A DNA stretch of 64,000 nt from CAVRQM01 sp963756975 (GCA_963756975.1 CAVWPS010000001.1:992001-1056000); one strand, 5' to 3'; counted from the first letter of the stretch, positions 6,803 to 16,100 are shown. A program made the numbers and translations. The notes: a model not told the origin generated them from the letters alone.

Positions 6803-8374
6803 TCAGGCCTGGAGCGCGCCGGCGGCGCTGGGCAGCGTCTGTCGCTGCACCTCCACCGACTGGCCGCCCTGCATGTTGACGATGAATTTCTCGTTGATCG
6901 CCTGATACCGAATCTGCGCATCGCTCTGCACGTAACCGAGGGCGGTTCGGCTCTGCGGGTTGTTGGTCAGATCGCAGACGACCGTGAACGGCAGGCTTCC
7001 GTCCGTGCTCCCGAGCATGCCCTGCCCGAGCATCGCCTGCAGAAAACTCATCTGCGTCGCGCGAACGCGGCGGAACAGCGTCGCGTTGATCAACTCGCCG
7101 ACGTACTGGCCCATCCCGGCGGACAACGTCGCCGCGATGTAGTTCGTCATGCGCGTGTAGTTGTCGCCCTGCACGGTCGGATCGGTGCTGGAATTGTGGC
7201 CGCCGCGAACGCCCCAGAACGATCCAGCCGGTTGCGGATTGGCGATCACGTCGATCCCCGCCTGCAACAGCGCGGAAAGCTCGGCCATGGCATACGTCGT
7301 GGACTGTCCGCTGCCCGGCGTGCCGGATTTCTGGCTGCCGACGACCGAATACAGCGGCTTGTTGAGGCTCGACTGCTCCGGCGATAAGTTCGCGAGGCGT
7401 CCGGCCACGAAACCCTGCGGGCTGACCAGGCGGATCACCTGGCCGATCGGATCGCTCCACCATAGCCAATCACCGAACATCAGCTTGGCGGAGTAGCTGT
7501 TCAGCCCCGTTTGCGCCTTGGCCGCGACCGCGTTCAAGATCGAATCGCCGGCCGGCGTGGTCAGGATCATGTACACGCCCTCGGACAGGCCGAATTGCGC
7601 CTGTGTCCCCCATTGCGCCGCCTCGTCGGCATCGGCCAGCACGCCGATGCTGCAACCCTGGCCGCGAAGCGCGTACATTCCGGACCGCGGTGTCACGTCG
7701 GCGCCGACCAGCGCCGAGGACGTGATATTGGTCGCGCCGTCGTTGCCCGCCGTTCCCGACGCGAAGCTCGCCGACATTGGCGCCGGCGCGACCGACGTCG
7801 CGCCCGGATTGCAGACGACGATCTGGCTCGGTCCGCGCTGTGGCCCTTGGCCCTGGTTGATCGCCGTCTGCAGCGCCGTCCAGAAGGCGGCCCCGACACC
7901 GACGATCCTGTCGAAAACCTCGAGCACCAGCCCAGGGGCGAACACCGTCAGACGCCAACTGCCCGCCTGCGATCCGGCGGACAGGCTGGCGACGATCTGG
8001 TTGCCGAGTGTCCCCGTGTAGCAGGCCGTCAGCGCGCAGGCCGTACCGGGGAACAGGGCACTCGCGGCGGTGTCGGTCCCGTCGCTGACCCGCACGCAGC
8101 GAAAATCCTGGGCACCCTGCTGCACCGCGATCGCGACCTGCGTGCCCAAATCGTGCTTGCGCGCGATCAGCGGGCCGAATGTCGCCGCGTAGCCGGCCAT
8201 CGTCGACACGATCGCCGGCATCCCGACCGGGCCCCAGCTCGCGCTGCCGACCATGCCGACGATGTCGGTCGGCACGCCGTTCAGCGCCAGCGTTTGCGGC
8301 GGCACGATCTGCACATACAGATCGGGCACGATCAGCGCGGTCGTGTTGAGCGCGCCCTGTTGGAAGATGGGCAT
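6803..8374 (-). CDS. Contractile tail sheath protein
   Basis: 523 residues, ATG at 8374. Start MPIFQQGALNTTALIVPDLY and LNGVPTDIVGMVGSASWGP is a typical sheath N-terminus. The C-terminal part has the conserved sheath core: GDNYTRMTNYIAATLSAGM and LFRRVRATQMSFLQAML, followed by the SRTALGYVQSDAQIRYQAIN segment. Sheath proteins polymerise around the tube and contract to drive it through the envelope. The size is normal for the family. It is the best evidence that this element is myovirus-like. Confidence 0.93.
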   Translation of the reverse strand: MPIFQQGALNTTALIVPDLYVQIVPPQTLALNGVPTDIVGMVGSASWGPVGMPAIVSTMAGYAATFGPLIARKHDLGTQVAIAVQQGAQDFRCVRVSDGTDTAASALFPGTACALTACYTGTLGNQIVASLSAGSQAGSWRLTVFAPGLVLEVFDRIVGVGAAFWTALQTAINQGQGPQRGPSQIVVCNPGATSVAPAPMSASFASGTAGNDGATNITSSALVGADVTPRSGMYALRGQGCSIGVLADADEAAQWGTQAQFGLSEGVYMILTTPAGDSILNAVAAKAQTGLNSYSAKLMFGDWLWWSDPIGQVIRLVSPQGFVAGRLANLSPEQSSLNKPLYSVVGSQKSGTPGSGQSTTYAMAELSALLQAGIDVIANPQPAGSFWGVRGGHNSSTDPTVQGDNYTRMTNYIAATLSAGMGQYVGELINATLFRRVRATQMSFLQAMLGQGMLGSTDGSLPFTVVCDLTNNPQSRTALGYVQSDAQIRYQAINEKFIVNMQGGQSVEVQRQTLPSAAGALQA

Positions 8375-8375
8375 G

Positions 8376-8543
8376 TCAGACGCTCCCCCCGTTGCTGCTG
8401 CCGGGCGGGATCGGCAGCAGGACCCGCACCACGTTGCCGGCCGCCTCACCCGTCTGGATCCGCGCGATCTCGCCGGTATCCGTCACCTCGTCGCCACGCC
8501 GGTACGACCCGAACGGGCGCACCACGACCAGCTTGATGTTCAT
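8376..8543 (-). CDS. Small phage structural-operon protein (55 aa), unknown
   Basis: ATG at 8543, stop directly before the sheath ATG (1 nt between). It reads MNIKLVVVRPFGSYRRGDEV, then TDTGEIARIQTGEAAGN, and ends with a Pro/Gly/Ser tail. The first 40 residues look like a small beta-barrel with conserved RPFGSYRRGD. It is conserved in position between terminator-type and sheath genes in this operon, but I do not know a function. The short spacing to both neighbours argues that it is translated. Confidence 0.7.
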   Translation of the reverse strand: MNIKLVVVRPFGSYRRGDEVTDTGEIARIQTGEAAGNVVRVLLPIPPGSSNGGSV

Positions 8544-8573
8544 CGCGTCCTCGCTCCATGCAATTCGTTGTTT

Positions 8574-9389
8574 TTAGGAAACGGTGTCGCTCGCGATCGT
8601 CCCGTTCGCGTCGATCACCGTGCGCTCGAAGATCAGGCAAGGCAGTTCCGCCGTCAGCGTCGTCGCGTAATCGACCGAGTACAGCAGGTCGCGCCGAAAC
8701 AGCCCGGCGTCGCGCGCCTGGTCGCTCGTCGTCGAACTCACGAACCGCAACCGCCCCGCCGTGCCATCCGAGAGCCCGATGAAATCGACCGCCGACAACG
8801 CGCCGTCGACCGCCCCGGCCAGCACGTCGCGCATGCTCGGAACGCCGGTCCAGCATCGGACGCTGAAACCTTGCCGTTGCCGCCTCGTCTCGCGCGCACC
8901 GGCCTGGTCCGCGGTCACGCGCGCCACCGGCAGCACGCCCGGAACGCTCAACACGGCATTCACCGCGCTCGCGCCCGGCACGATCGCCGCCAGCGCGTTC
9001 GCCACACTCGCCGGCGTGTCGCCCGCGACCGTGCGATGAACGTATCCGGCACCCGCCACCCTGACGCCGGCCAGCTGCCCGGTCGACGCGATCCCGGCGA
9101 AAGTCACACGTCCCGGAGCCGCCGTCGCGGTCAGCGTCGGAACGGTTCGGGTCGCCACGCGCCACTCGTCGGGATAGCGCGTCGTCGTCCGCTGCCCAGC
9201 CGCCTCGCCGACGACGCCCACATGCGCCACGCCGGCCGCCACATCCGCATTGAGCGCCAGGCGTTGCGGCCAGCCCCGGTAGATCCGGCAGCCGAACCCG
9301 ACCACGCTGGGCGCGGCCGGTCCGTTCGGATAAAGATAGCCCGCGACCAAGGCCGCGAGCGCCGTCTCGACATCGCTTTGATCGGCCAT
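8574..9389 (-). CDS. Tail-terminator/connector-region protein, function unrecognised
   Basis: 271 residues from an ATG overlapping the preceding stop (TGATG). The first 60 residues resemble tail-completion-type proteins (ADQSDVETALAALVAGYLYP, then CRIYRGWPQRLALN), then a section of small beta repeats (TPTLT-like segments around PTLTATAAPGRVTFAGIAS). The C-terminal half has DTPASVANALAAIVPGA, as found in proteins with a LysM- or Ig-like insert. It sits between connector proteins and the sheath. I would call it a neck/tail terminator protein by position only. Confidence 0.55.
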   Translation of the reverse strand: MADQSDVETALAALVAGYLYPNGPAAPSVVGFGCRIYRGWPQRLALNADVAAGVAHVGVVGEAAGQRTTTRYPDEWRVATRTVPTLTATAAPGRVTFAGIASTGQLAGVRVAGAGYVHRTVAGDTPASVANALAAIVPGASAVNAVLSVPGVLPVARVTADQAGARETRRQRQGFSVRCWTGVPSMRDVLAGAVDGALSAVDFIGLSDGTAGRLRFVSSTTSDQARDAGLFRRDLLYSVDYATTLTAELPCLIFERTVIDANGTIASDTVS

Positions 9390-10024
9390 CAAGGCACCGC
9401 CTGACGCACCGTAAGGTGCCACCCATTGGCGGTCGGCTCCGCGTCGACCACCGTTCCGGACCGCCCGAGATCGTCCGTCAACACGTCGCCGGCGCGCGGC
9501 CAAGCCCCGCTCGGCAAAAGCGGCAGCAGCACGCTCCACGCACCCGGGGCCACGTCGCCTGGAATGCCCGTCCGGTCCAGACCCGTTCCCGCGGCCACCA
9601 TGCTCGCCGGCCAGTTCGCCAGCAGCATCGCCGCTAGACCGCGGCCGCCATACGCGGACAGCCCGGTATCTCCGCCCCCGGTTCCGCCGCGCGACACGGA
9701 CACCGATCTCGCCGCCCGGACGCAAATGACGGGCAGCAGGGTTTCGCACGCCGCGACGATCCAGTTCGTGCCGCCGGCATCGACCAGAACGTCGCCGACC
9801 CTGACATAAGCCCCGTCGAGCACGGCCTCATGCACCGGATGCGGCAGGCTCCCCGCGCGCCGCGCGCTCGCGACGAATCGCACCGGCAGCTGCATCAACG
9901 CACCCGACGGGCGCAGTGGCGACAACGCGGACGCGGGCCGAAACAGCACGCATGGCCCGCCCGTCGCGCGCGCCGCCATCCCGCTGCCCCGGGCGATCAG
10001 ATCCGACAGAACGATCCCGTCCAT
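9389..10024 (-). CDS. Phage neck/connector protein, unrecognised
   Basis: 211 residues. The ATG at 10024 overlaps the previous stop as TGATG. Begins MDGIVLSDLIARGSGMAARA; the middle contains VLDGAYVRVGDVLVDAGG and WIVAACETLLPVICVRAARS, and the C-terminal 100 residues end GDVLTDDLGRSGTVVDAEP. Short beta strands dominate. No family is recognised. The place, three genes after the major capsid protein, fits head-tail joining or neck proteins. Confidence 0.5.
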   Translation of the reverse strand: MDGIVLSDLIARGSGMAARATGGPCVLFRPASALSPLRPSGALMQLPVRFVASARRAGSLPHPVHEAVLDGAYVRVGDVLVDAGGTNWIVAACETLLPVICVRAARSVSVSRGGTGGGDTGLSAYGGRGLAAMLLANWPASMVAAGTGLDRTGIPGDVAPGAWSVLLPLLPSGAWPRAGDVLTDDLGRSGTVVDAEPTANGWHLTVRQAVP

Positions 10025-10401
10025 CAGACCACCACCCGGACGCCGGACGGGCCCAGCTCCGCACCGGGGGGGATGCCCAAGAATCCGCAGAACCGCCGCC
10101 GCCACGTATCGAGCAGTTGCAGCCGCTCGCGCAATTCCGCCGGATTGCGCGTCCACACCGCCGCCTGCGCGGTGTCGAGCCGGTCGCCGACGGTCGTGAC
10201 CTCCGTCTCGAGCACCGCCAGTTGCGTCAAATACTGCCGCGCCACGGTCTCCTCGGAGGCGCTCAGGTTGCTCATCCGGTATTCGAGCAGCCCGGCCGCC
10301 TGGAAGAACCGCCAGCCGCCGAACCCGCTCGGGTCAGCGCCGAACGCGCCGTACCCGCAGTGCCGCCGGATGGCGGTCCGCTCATCGTCGCCGAACGCCA
10401 T
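10024..10401 (-). CDS. Head-tail connector-like phage protein
   Basis: 125 residues, ATG at 10401, 40 nt after the major capsid protein. N-terminal MAFGDDERTAIRRHCGYGAF followed by a long helical stretch rich in Glu, Leu and Arg (SASEETVARQYLTQLAVLE). Short helical proteins directly after the capsid gene are usually the gp6/gp15-type connector of the neck. That role is inferred from position and helix content. Its stop is shared with the start of the next gene. Confidence 0.6.
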   Translation of the reverse strand: MAFGDDERTAIRRHCGYGAFGADPSGFGGWRFFQAAGLLEYRMSNLSASEETVARQYLTQLAVLETEVTTVGDRLDTAQAAVWTRNPAELRERLQLLDTWRRRFCGFLGIPPGAELGPSGVRVVV

Positions 10402-10441
10402 CCGACCCTCCTCCCGATAAGAACGCTTCCGCGCGAAAGGC

Positions 10442-11764
10442 TCAGCCCATGTGTTCGACCATCACGGCGCGCTTGAACGCGCTGTTGGTCGCGGTCGGGA
10501 TCGTCGTCGGGTTTGTCGTGACGTCACTCGGCGTGCAGAACCCGCCGATCCAGTACCAGCTTTGCGCGATGATCTGCTGCAGCCGGTCGATCGGCTCGCG
10601 CGTGACCATCGCGATGTCGTCGATCAGGTTCACGATGCTGTCCGCCGGCCGGACGTCATCGGCGGCCATGCCCGCGAAATCGCCCTCGATCAGCGCGCCC
10701 TTGCCGCAGATGATCGGCCGTCGCACGACGGCACCGGCGATGGTGGGATGGGCTTGCACATACGCCTCCGTGGTCGGGACGAACCGCAGCCCGAGGAAGT
10801 CGTTGACCATGCCGCGTTTGAAAACCTGGTTTGCGCTGGTCGCGCCGGTGAACAACTGACGAAAGCTGTTGTCGGCGAACAGCTGCCTGGCACTCACCGG
10901 ATCGAGGTAGCAGTTGAACGCCCCGTCGATTTCCGGCACCGCGTTCTGCCGCAATGTCGCGACCGCGTTCAGCAGCGTGCTCATATCGAGGCTGTCGCCA
11001 ACCGCCAGTTGCGTCACGTTGCCGCGCAAGTTCGGCCGCATGATCGCGCTCGCCGTCGACGCCTGCACCGTGTTCCCGGCGGTTCCGTCGGCCACCGACA
11101 CGGTGCCGCTCATCGTCAGCGAACCGCTGACGCCGCCCGGTGTGGTGGAGACGTTCACCCCATCGACGGCCACGCCGACAACGGTATAGACGTCCGCGCC
11201 GACCGTCACCGTCATGCTGGTCGTGCCACCCACCGGCACCTGCACGCCGTTGCTGAACACCGTGGTGAAGCCGCGCAGATCGTCGACCGCGATCGTCGGC
11301 CCCGCGACCGTCAGGGTCGCACGGACGCGGGTATTGCCGCCGAAATAACTCGCGAACAGCGCGTTGCGCGCCAACTCGTCGAGGCTGCGGGCCGCCTGCT
11401 CGCCGTTGATCGCCGCGTTCAGCAGGAACTGATCGGCGATGCCCACGCGGCTCGTGACCATGTTGAGGTCGGTCGTCGCCGCGTAGTGATTGATCGTGAT
11501 CGTATACTGCTCGACGTTGAAGCCCGTCGGCGCGATCCCGTTATCGAGGTTCGTGTTGCTCGCCGGCGACAGCGGCGTCGTCACACTCGGCTTCAGCCCG
11601 GCGCGGGTCTTGGTCAGCGTCTCACCGATGCCGACGGCGAACTTTTCGCGGTCCGCGATCGCCCGGTAGCCGATGCGCGACGTCAGCGCATATTCGAATT
11701 CACGCTCGAGGAAGCCCTGCTGGATGATGGCCTGGAGACTGGTCGGGAAGTTCTGGATGCCCAT
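10442..11764 (-). CDS. Major capsid protein (N4 gp56/HK97-like family)
   Basis: 440 residues. N-terminal QAIIQQGFLEREFEYALTSR and RIGYRAIADREKFAVGIGET, central NHYAATTDLNMVTSRVGIAD and a C-terminal RLQQIIAQSWYWIGGFC are characteristic of coat proteins of the N4-gp56 family. Residues about 160-260 hold a Gly/Thr/Val-rich beta insert between helical regions, a place where such coat proteins often carry an added Ig-like or decoration-type domain. It lies between the scaffold-like protein and the connector protein, as expected for a capsid gene. Confidence 0.82.
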   Translation of the reverse strand: MGIQNFPTSLQAIIQQGFLEREFEYALTSRIGYRAIADREKFAVGIGETLTKTRAGLKPSVTTPLSPASNTNLDNGIAPTGFNVEQYTITINHYAATTDLNMVTSRVGIADQFLLNAAINGEQAARSLDELARNALFASYFGGNTRVRATLTVAGPTIAVDDLRGFTTVFSNGVQVPVGGTTSMTVTVGADVYTVVGVAVDGVNVSTTPGGVSGSLTMSGTVSVADGTAGNTVQASTASAIMRPNLRGNVTQLAVGDSLDMSTLLNAVATLRQNAVPEIDGAFNCYLDPVSARQLFADNSFRQLFTGATSANQVFKRGMVNDFLGLRFVPTTEAYVQAHPTIAGAVVRRPIICGKGALIEGDFAGMAADDVRPADSIVNLIDDIAMVTREPIDRLQQIIAQSWYWIGGFCTPSDVTTNPTTIPTATNSAFKRAVMVEHMG

Positions 11765-11789
11765 GGTGCTCGATCCTGTCTATGTGTGT

Positions 11790-12191
11790 TCAGATGCGCC
11801 GCAGCAGGGCGGCCCGCGCCAGCTGCCATTCGCCGTACGTCATGTCCGGTGCGCGGCGGGCCTGCGCCGGCTGGGCGGGCGGGGCCGAATGCGTCGACGA
11901 CGTCGCCGTCCCCGACATGCCGAACAGCCACGGTTTCGCGCGGCGGAGGTCGGCCATCAGCGCCGCCACGCCGACAACCTCGCCGTTCGCGTCGACCGAG
12001 ACACTGCTCGGATCGACCAGCCGCAGCCCGTCCAGATCCACCATCCCCGCGCGCTGCGCCTCGTGCCGCAGCCCGATCCGCAGCAGCGCCGCCTGATGGG
12101 CCATCTGCAGTTCGTCCATCTGCAGTTCCAGCGCGCTCACCCGCGCCGCGGCGGTCAGGCCGGCGTTGTCCGTCGTGTCGACTTCCGTCAT
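11790..12191 (-). CDS. Scaffold-like/capsid assembly protein
   Basis: 133 residues from an ATG that overlaps the portal stop (ATGA, 12188-12191), so longer readings from further upstream are excluded. It is helical, with QMDELQMAHQAALLRIGLRH and AALMADLRRAKPWLF, then Ser/Ala/Pro-rich linker and a C-terminal MTYGEWQLARAALLRRI helix. A helical protein with a terminal capsid-binding helix, lying between portal and capsid, is the hallmark of scaffold proteins. No protease motif is visible in it. I did not identify a family. Confidence 0.6.
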   Translation of the reverse strand: MTEVDTTDNAGLTAAARVSALELQMDELQMAHQAALLRIGLRHEAQRAGMVDLDGLRLVDPSSVSVDANGEVVGVAALMADLRRAKPWLFGMSGTATSSTHSAPPAQPAQARRAPDMTYGEWQLARAALLRRI

Positions 12192-13597
12192 GCGTCCTCC
12201 GGTCGGATTTCCATTGTCTCGCCCTCGACGCGCCGCAGTTCGGCGTGCACGTCGATCACGCCCCAGGCGTCGGCGATCGACTTCGCGGCGCTCTCGCGGC
12301 TGATCAGTCCCGCCTTCAGCAGCGTGACCAGGCTCGCGGCGTCGCTCGCGCGCTCGTCGGCGGTCGTCGGCGTCCACCGCGGCCATGCCAGCGACAAGCG
12401 CGCGGCCGGATCGAGCGCGTCGACCGGCGCGCCCGCCACGCGCAGCCGCATGGTCGCGCTCGCCCGCAACACCATCCGCGCCAGTTCGAGCAGTGCGGTG
12501 CCGTAGGACACGCGCAATCGGTCGGCGAGCCAGACCAGGCCTTGGTTCATCAGTTCGAGCGCGCGTCCGCTCTGGGCGGCGGACAGCCGGTCGGCACTGG
12601 CCCTGTTCCCGTGGACGCCCTCGAGCGCGTACTCCCGCAGCGTCCGGACGTACTCGATCACCGCCTCGGCGGCGGTCCCGTTGATTTCGAGCAGCTTCGC
12701 GTCACCGTTCGCGCCGACCACCAGCGCGTTGCCGCCGCCCCGCACCAGTTCGCCGTCGGGTGCCGCCGGCTCGCGGATCAGCAGCATCGGATCGGACGAA
12801 TACTTGAGGCCCCGTCCGGCTTGGCTGAGCTGGTAGTCGATCTCGATCCCGGTCTCGATCGCCGCCGCGAACGTGCACGCGCCATCGACATCGTCGCCGC
12901 CCGGCAGGTTGCGGATCCACGTGATCGGCACGAACCCGAGCCGGTGGCGCACGCTGCGAACCGTATCCACCACAGGCGGGCCAGGATCACCGACGGTTTG
13001 CGGCAGGAACCACCGCTCGCTCTCGTCGTCCCACTCCCGCGTGAACCAATACAAGGCGCTCGGCTCGCACGCATCGTAGCCGCGTGCCATCAGCAGCGCG
13101 CCCGCGACCTTGTAGCGTTCGGTCACCCGCAGCAGCCGGTCCGGCTCGTTCGCGTCCCACACCGGTGTCAGGAACATCGTGTCCAGCACGCGGAAGAACA
13201 CGCGCCCGCGCAGCACCCGCATCGCGATCGCGACACTTCCGACGCTGCCGGTCCGCGCCGCCTCCAGCATCACCGCGTTCAGACCGCACTCGTCGGCGAC
13301 GTCGGCCAGCACCCGGCGAACCTGCGGGTCCGGCCCGTCGATCGTCGGAAAGTGCCCGTCGCCGAACAGCAGGCTCGTGCTGTCGTCGACCACGATCCGC
13401 GCCAGCGCATACCGCACCGAGGGCCGGCGCTGCCGCAGCGGAATATATTCGCCCCCCGCCGACCGCTCCTCGTGAAACTCGTACGGCAAGACGTCGTACA
13501 ATCGCCCGTCCAGGACGCGCCGGTAAATATCCAACCGGCGCGCGCGAACGGGCAGGTCGGGATCGCTCCCGACCAGCCCGCAAATGGTATCGAACAT
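12188..13597 (-). CDS. Phage portal protein
   Basis: 469 residues. The ATG at 13597 is chosen because a GGAGG box stands 8-9 nt before it. Portal-like features: an N-terminal RARRLDIYRRVLDGRLYDVL helix, a long YWFTREWDDESERWFLPQ region with beta content, LGFVPITWIRNLPGGDDVDG, and the helical C-terminal part DRLSAAQSGRALELMNQGL. It follows terminase and precedes the scaffold gene, the universal order of head modules. The 12-mer portal is the head-tail and DNA gate. Confidence 0.85.
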   Translation of the reverse strand: MFDTICGLVGSDPDLPVRARRLDIYRRVLDGRLYDVLPYEFHEERSAGGEYIPLRQRRPSVRYALARIVVDDSTSLLFGDGHFPTIDGPDPQVRRVLADVADECGLNAVMLEAARTGSVGSVAIAMRVLRGRVFFRVLDTMFLTPVWDANEPDRLLRVTERYKVAGALLMARGYDACEPSALYWFTREWDDESERWFLPQTVGDPGPPVVDTVRSVRHRLGFVPITWIRNLPGGDDVDGACTFAAAIETGIEIDYQLSQAGRGLKYSSDPMLLIREPAAPDGELVRGGGNALVVGANGDAKLLEINGTAAEAVIEYVRTLREYALEGVHGNRASADRLSAAQSGRALELMNQGLVWLADRLRVSYGTALLELARMVLRASATMRLRVAGAPVDALDPAARLSLAWPRWTPTTADERASDAASLVTLLKAGLISRESAAKSIADAWGVIDVHAELRRVEGETMEIRPEDA

Positions 13598-13613
13598 TCT
13601 TGAAACCTCCGCT

Positions 13614-15036
13614 TCAGCGGCCCAGCAGCGACACCTGCAACCGGCGTCCGCCGGCACCGTCATTGGTCAGCAGCGCGAAGGCGCGTGCCAGCGCGTCGAC
13701 CTGATCGTCCTTGCGCCCGTGCGGAAAGTCCCGCAGCTCATCGAGCAGCGGCCGTGTCCACGGCGCCCGCATCACCGTCACCAACCCCGCCTCGATCTGC
13801 GCGCTGACCGGTCCCGCCCGCGTCAGCTTGCTGCCGCTCTCGGGGCTGGCCACGACGCGCCAGCCGGCCAGCTTTCCGGTCAGATACGCAACCTGCTGCT
13901 TGCCGGCCTGACCGGGATCCTGCGGCAGCCCGATCGCGACATCCGCCCCGTCCGCGATCGGCCGCCCCGAGGATGGCCCGTTCCACCTCGAACGGTCCTC
14001 CGCGCAGCCGCACGACATCGAGCACGCAAAGCGCGCCCTGCATCGTGCGCCCGAGCTTGATCCCCACCGTCCAATCCGGATCGCGCCCCGATCCGGCTTC
14101 GGTCGCCGCCAAATCCCACGCGCGCACCACCCGTGCGCACCCCGGCGCCACGTCGCTTACCGTCACCCGCTCGGGCCGGAACAGCGTGCCCCGGTCCGGC
14201 CGGGGCGATTGCTGGAACAAAGCGGCCCACACCCGCTCCCCGACCGCCGCCCGCTTGGTCGCGAGCGCGTCCGCGTCTTCCCAGTCCGGCCACAGCGGCG
14301 AACCCTCCGCTCGTCCGAGCGGATCGTCCGCCTCGGCCAGCGCCGGCAACCGCAACACGCGCCAGTCCCCGCCAAGCGACAGCAATCGCCCAGCCAGGTC
14401 GTCCTCGTGCCAGCGCGTCATGATCAGCACGATCCGCCCGCGCGGCTTCAGCCGCGGCACGAGGTCGGCCTGAAACCACTGCCACAGCGACTCCCGGCTG
14501 CCCGCGCTGTCGGCCTCGGCATAACCGCGCACCGGATCGTCGATCAGCACCAGGTCGGCCCGCCGCCCCGTGATCGGCCCGCGCACGCCCGCCGCGAAAT
14601 AGTCGCCACCCCGTCCGCCCGCCGCCGGCCGGACGCTCCATCGCCCGGCCGCCCGGTCATCGCGTGCCAGCGTCAGCCCCAGCCTGTCGGCGTGATCCGA
14701 AACCATGCCCCGGGCCTGCCGTCCGAAATGGTGGGCCAGAGTCTCGGTGTGGCTCGCCGCGATGATGTTCGCGGTCGGATGCCGGTGCAGCCACCACGCG
14801 GGAAACACCACGCTCGCGTACGTCGACTTGGCGCTCCCCGGCGGCATCAAGACGATCAGCCGGTCGCACGATCCGGCCTCGACATCGCCCAGCGCGTCCA
14901 GCAGCAACCGGTGATGCGCCGCCGGCCGAAGTGGGGCCACCGCGATCCCGGCCCAATCCGCGAGGCTCAGAAGCGGCGTCTCCGCCGTCGCGACCGCGAC
15001 GGACTCGCGTGGGGACCGACGGTCGTTGCCCGCCAT
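13614..15036 (-). CDS. Terminase large subunit, frameshifted near residue 354
   Basis: About 470 codons. The ATPase half (ATG at 15036, GGGGGGTGA ribosome site) has Walker A MPPGSAKST at residues 64-72, LVLIDDP as Walker B at 162-168, and TRWHEDDLAG as motif III-like. The nuclease half (GADVAIGLPQDPGQAGKQQV, RKDDQVDALARAFALL) is in the next frame and is reached by skipping one base near 13,972. Both halves match TerL well, so this is one gene with a single extra base. The last Asp-rich KDDQVDAL motif fits the RNase H-like nuclease metal site. In situ it would be inactive unless the base is a sequence error. Confidence 0.88.
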
Positions 15037-15512
15037 TCACCCCCCGAAACCGTTTTGGCCGATCCGTCGTCGGCGGCGACCCTCTGGTCGCGCACACCGT
15101 CGATCATGGAGCGAAACCTACGCCAAACCGGGGTGTCCGGGCAAGGAAAATCGTCCTCTGCCTAAAACTTATTTTCCTAGCCCGTTTCTGCCAGTCACGC
15201 TGTCCCAAGTCGATCGGTAAGTAACCACAGAACAACGCGTTACAGGACACAGCGAATGATGGCCGGCCTGTCCGGCCACAACAAAGCCCGATTCAGTTCG
15301 GGGCCAATCCTTCATTCTCGGACAGCATCCGCGGGCGTCGTCCGGGCCGTGACTGCAAATCGTGCGCCGGACCTTCAAAGAAGCCTGGAAATTTTTCGCT
15401 TGATCTTTCCGCCAACGCCATCGCCTATGCCTCTCGGTCGCGTGATTTTCACGGCGCGCCCCAAGTCCCACACCGCGAACTCCGGCCTATCGGGGGTCGC
15501 CGACAAGACGAG
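15037..15512 (-). other. 476 nt without a credible gene: promoter side of the phage operon
   Basis: No credible coding frame is found on either strand; in particular there is no TerS-like small gene before the terminase. AT-rich sequence at about 15,155-15,182 (CCTAAAACTTATTTTCC) could hold the late promoter for the minus-strand operon. A 6-bp inverted repeat GGCCGG-N5-CCGGCC at 15,261-15,277 has no T-tract. The end at 15,513 is the rlpA-like start on the opposite strand, so this is a divergent control region. Confidence 0.5.
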
Positions 15513-16100
15513 GTGACATTGACCCGCTTTCTCATCACCGGCCTATCGGCCGCCTTCGCCATTCCCTTTTTGCTCGGAACCGCCGCCGCGCACGCCGCCA
15601 CGCACCACGCCACCAAGATCGCCTCGGTCCACCACCGCTCGCCCAGTTCCGTCGCCCGCCACTCCGGCGAACCGCTTTCCGATCCGATGGACGACCTCGC
15701 GTTCGACAGTCCGCTGCGGCCCCACGTCACGCCGTTCGCCTCGATCGAAGCCGGGGCTTCGGGACCGCTGATCCAGGACGTCACGTTCCGCACTGTGATC
15801 CCCTCGTCCAAACCCGTTCAGACCGGATTGGCGAGCTGGTACGGCGGCAGCCGCTGGCAGGGAAACCGCACCAGCGACGGCAGCCGCTACAACGAGAACG
15901 AGCTGACCGCGGCCCACGCGACCCTCCCGCTCGGCTGCCATGTCCGCGTCACCCTGGTCGGCACCGACCAGTCCGTGATCGTCCGGATCACCGATCGCCC
16001 CGGCACCCGCCGCCGCATCATCGATCTCAGCCGCGCCGCCGCGGCCGCTCTCGGCATGCTGGACCGCGGCCTCGCAACGGTCGCCCTGCAGCCGCTCTAA
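15513..16100 (+). CDS. rlpA: RlpA-like septal lytic transglycosylase, double-psi beta-barrel
   Basis: 195 residues from a GTG; a TTG two codons later is the alternative. A signal peptide is visible (FLITGLSAAFAIPFLLGTAAA), then a His/Ser-rich linker, and a DPBB domain at residues 105-195: GLASWYGGSRWQGNRTSDGS, AAHATLPLGCHVRVT, and TDRPGTRRRIIDLSRAA. These are the usual RlpA/Barwin motifs (GxASWYG, D-G, A-H-LP-G-V-V). RlpA acts in the periplasm at the septum on denuded glycan strands. It lacks a SPOR domain, which many RlpA proteins carry. It is not part of the phage block. Confidence 0.85.
   Translation: MTLTRFLITGLSAAFAIPFLLGTAAAHAATHHATKIASVHHRSPSSVARHSGEPLSDPMDDLAFDSPLRPHVTPFASIEAGASGPLIQDVTFRTVIPSSKPVQTGLASWYGGSRWQGNRTSDGSRYNENELTAAHATLPLGCHVRVTLVGTDQSVIVRITDRPGTRRRIIDLSRAAAAALGMLDRGLATVALQPL

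Noticed and set aside
10451..13603. A 1050-codon open frame on the plus strand opposite the portal and capsid genes
   Set aside because: Its translation is Arg/His/Pro-rich and disordered, and the minus strand carries clear portal, scaffold and capsid motifs. It is a GC-rich shadow frame.
1..15036. Classification as an RcGTA-like gene transfer agent
   Set aside because: Sheath, gpW, J, D and V-like genes make a contractile tail, whereas RcGTA has a non-contractile siphovirus-type tail.
15261..15277. GGCCGG-N5-CCGGCC inverted repeat as a terminator
   Set aside because: Only 6 bp, no T-run, and no gene ends next to it.
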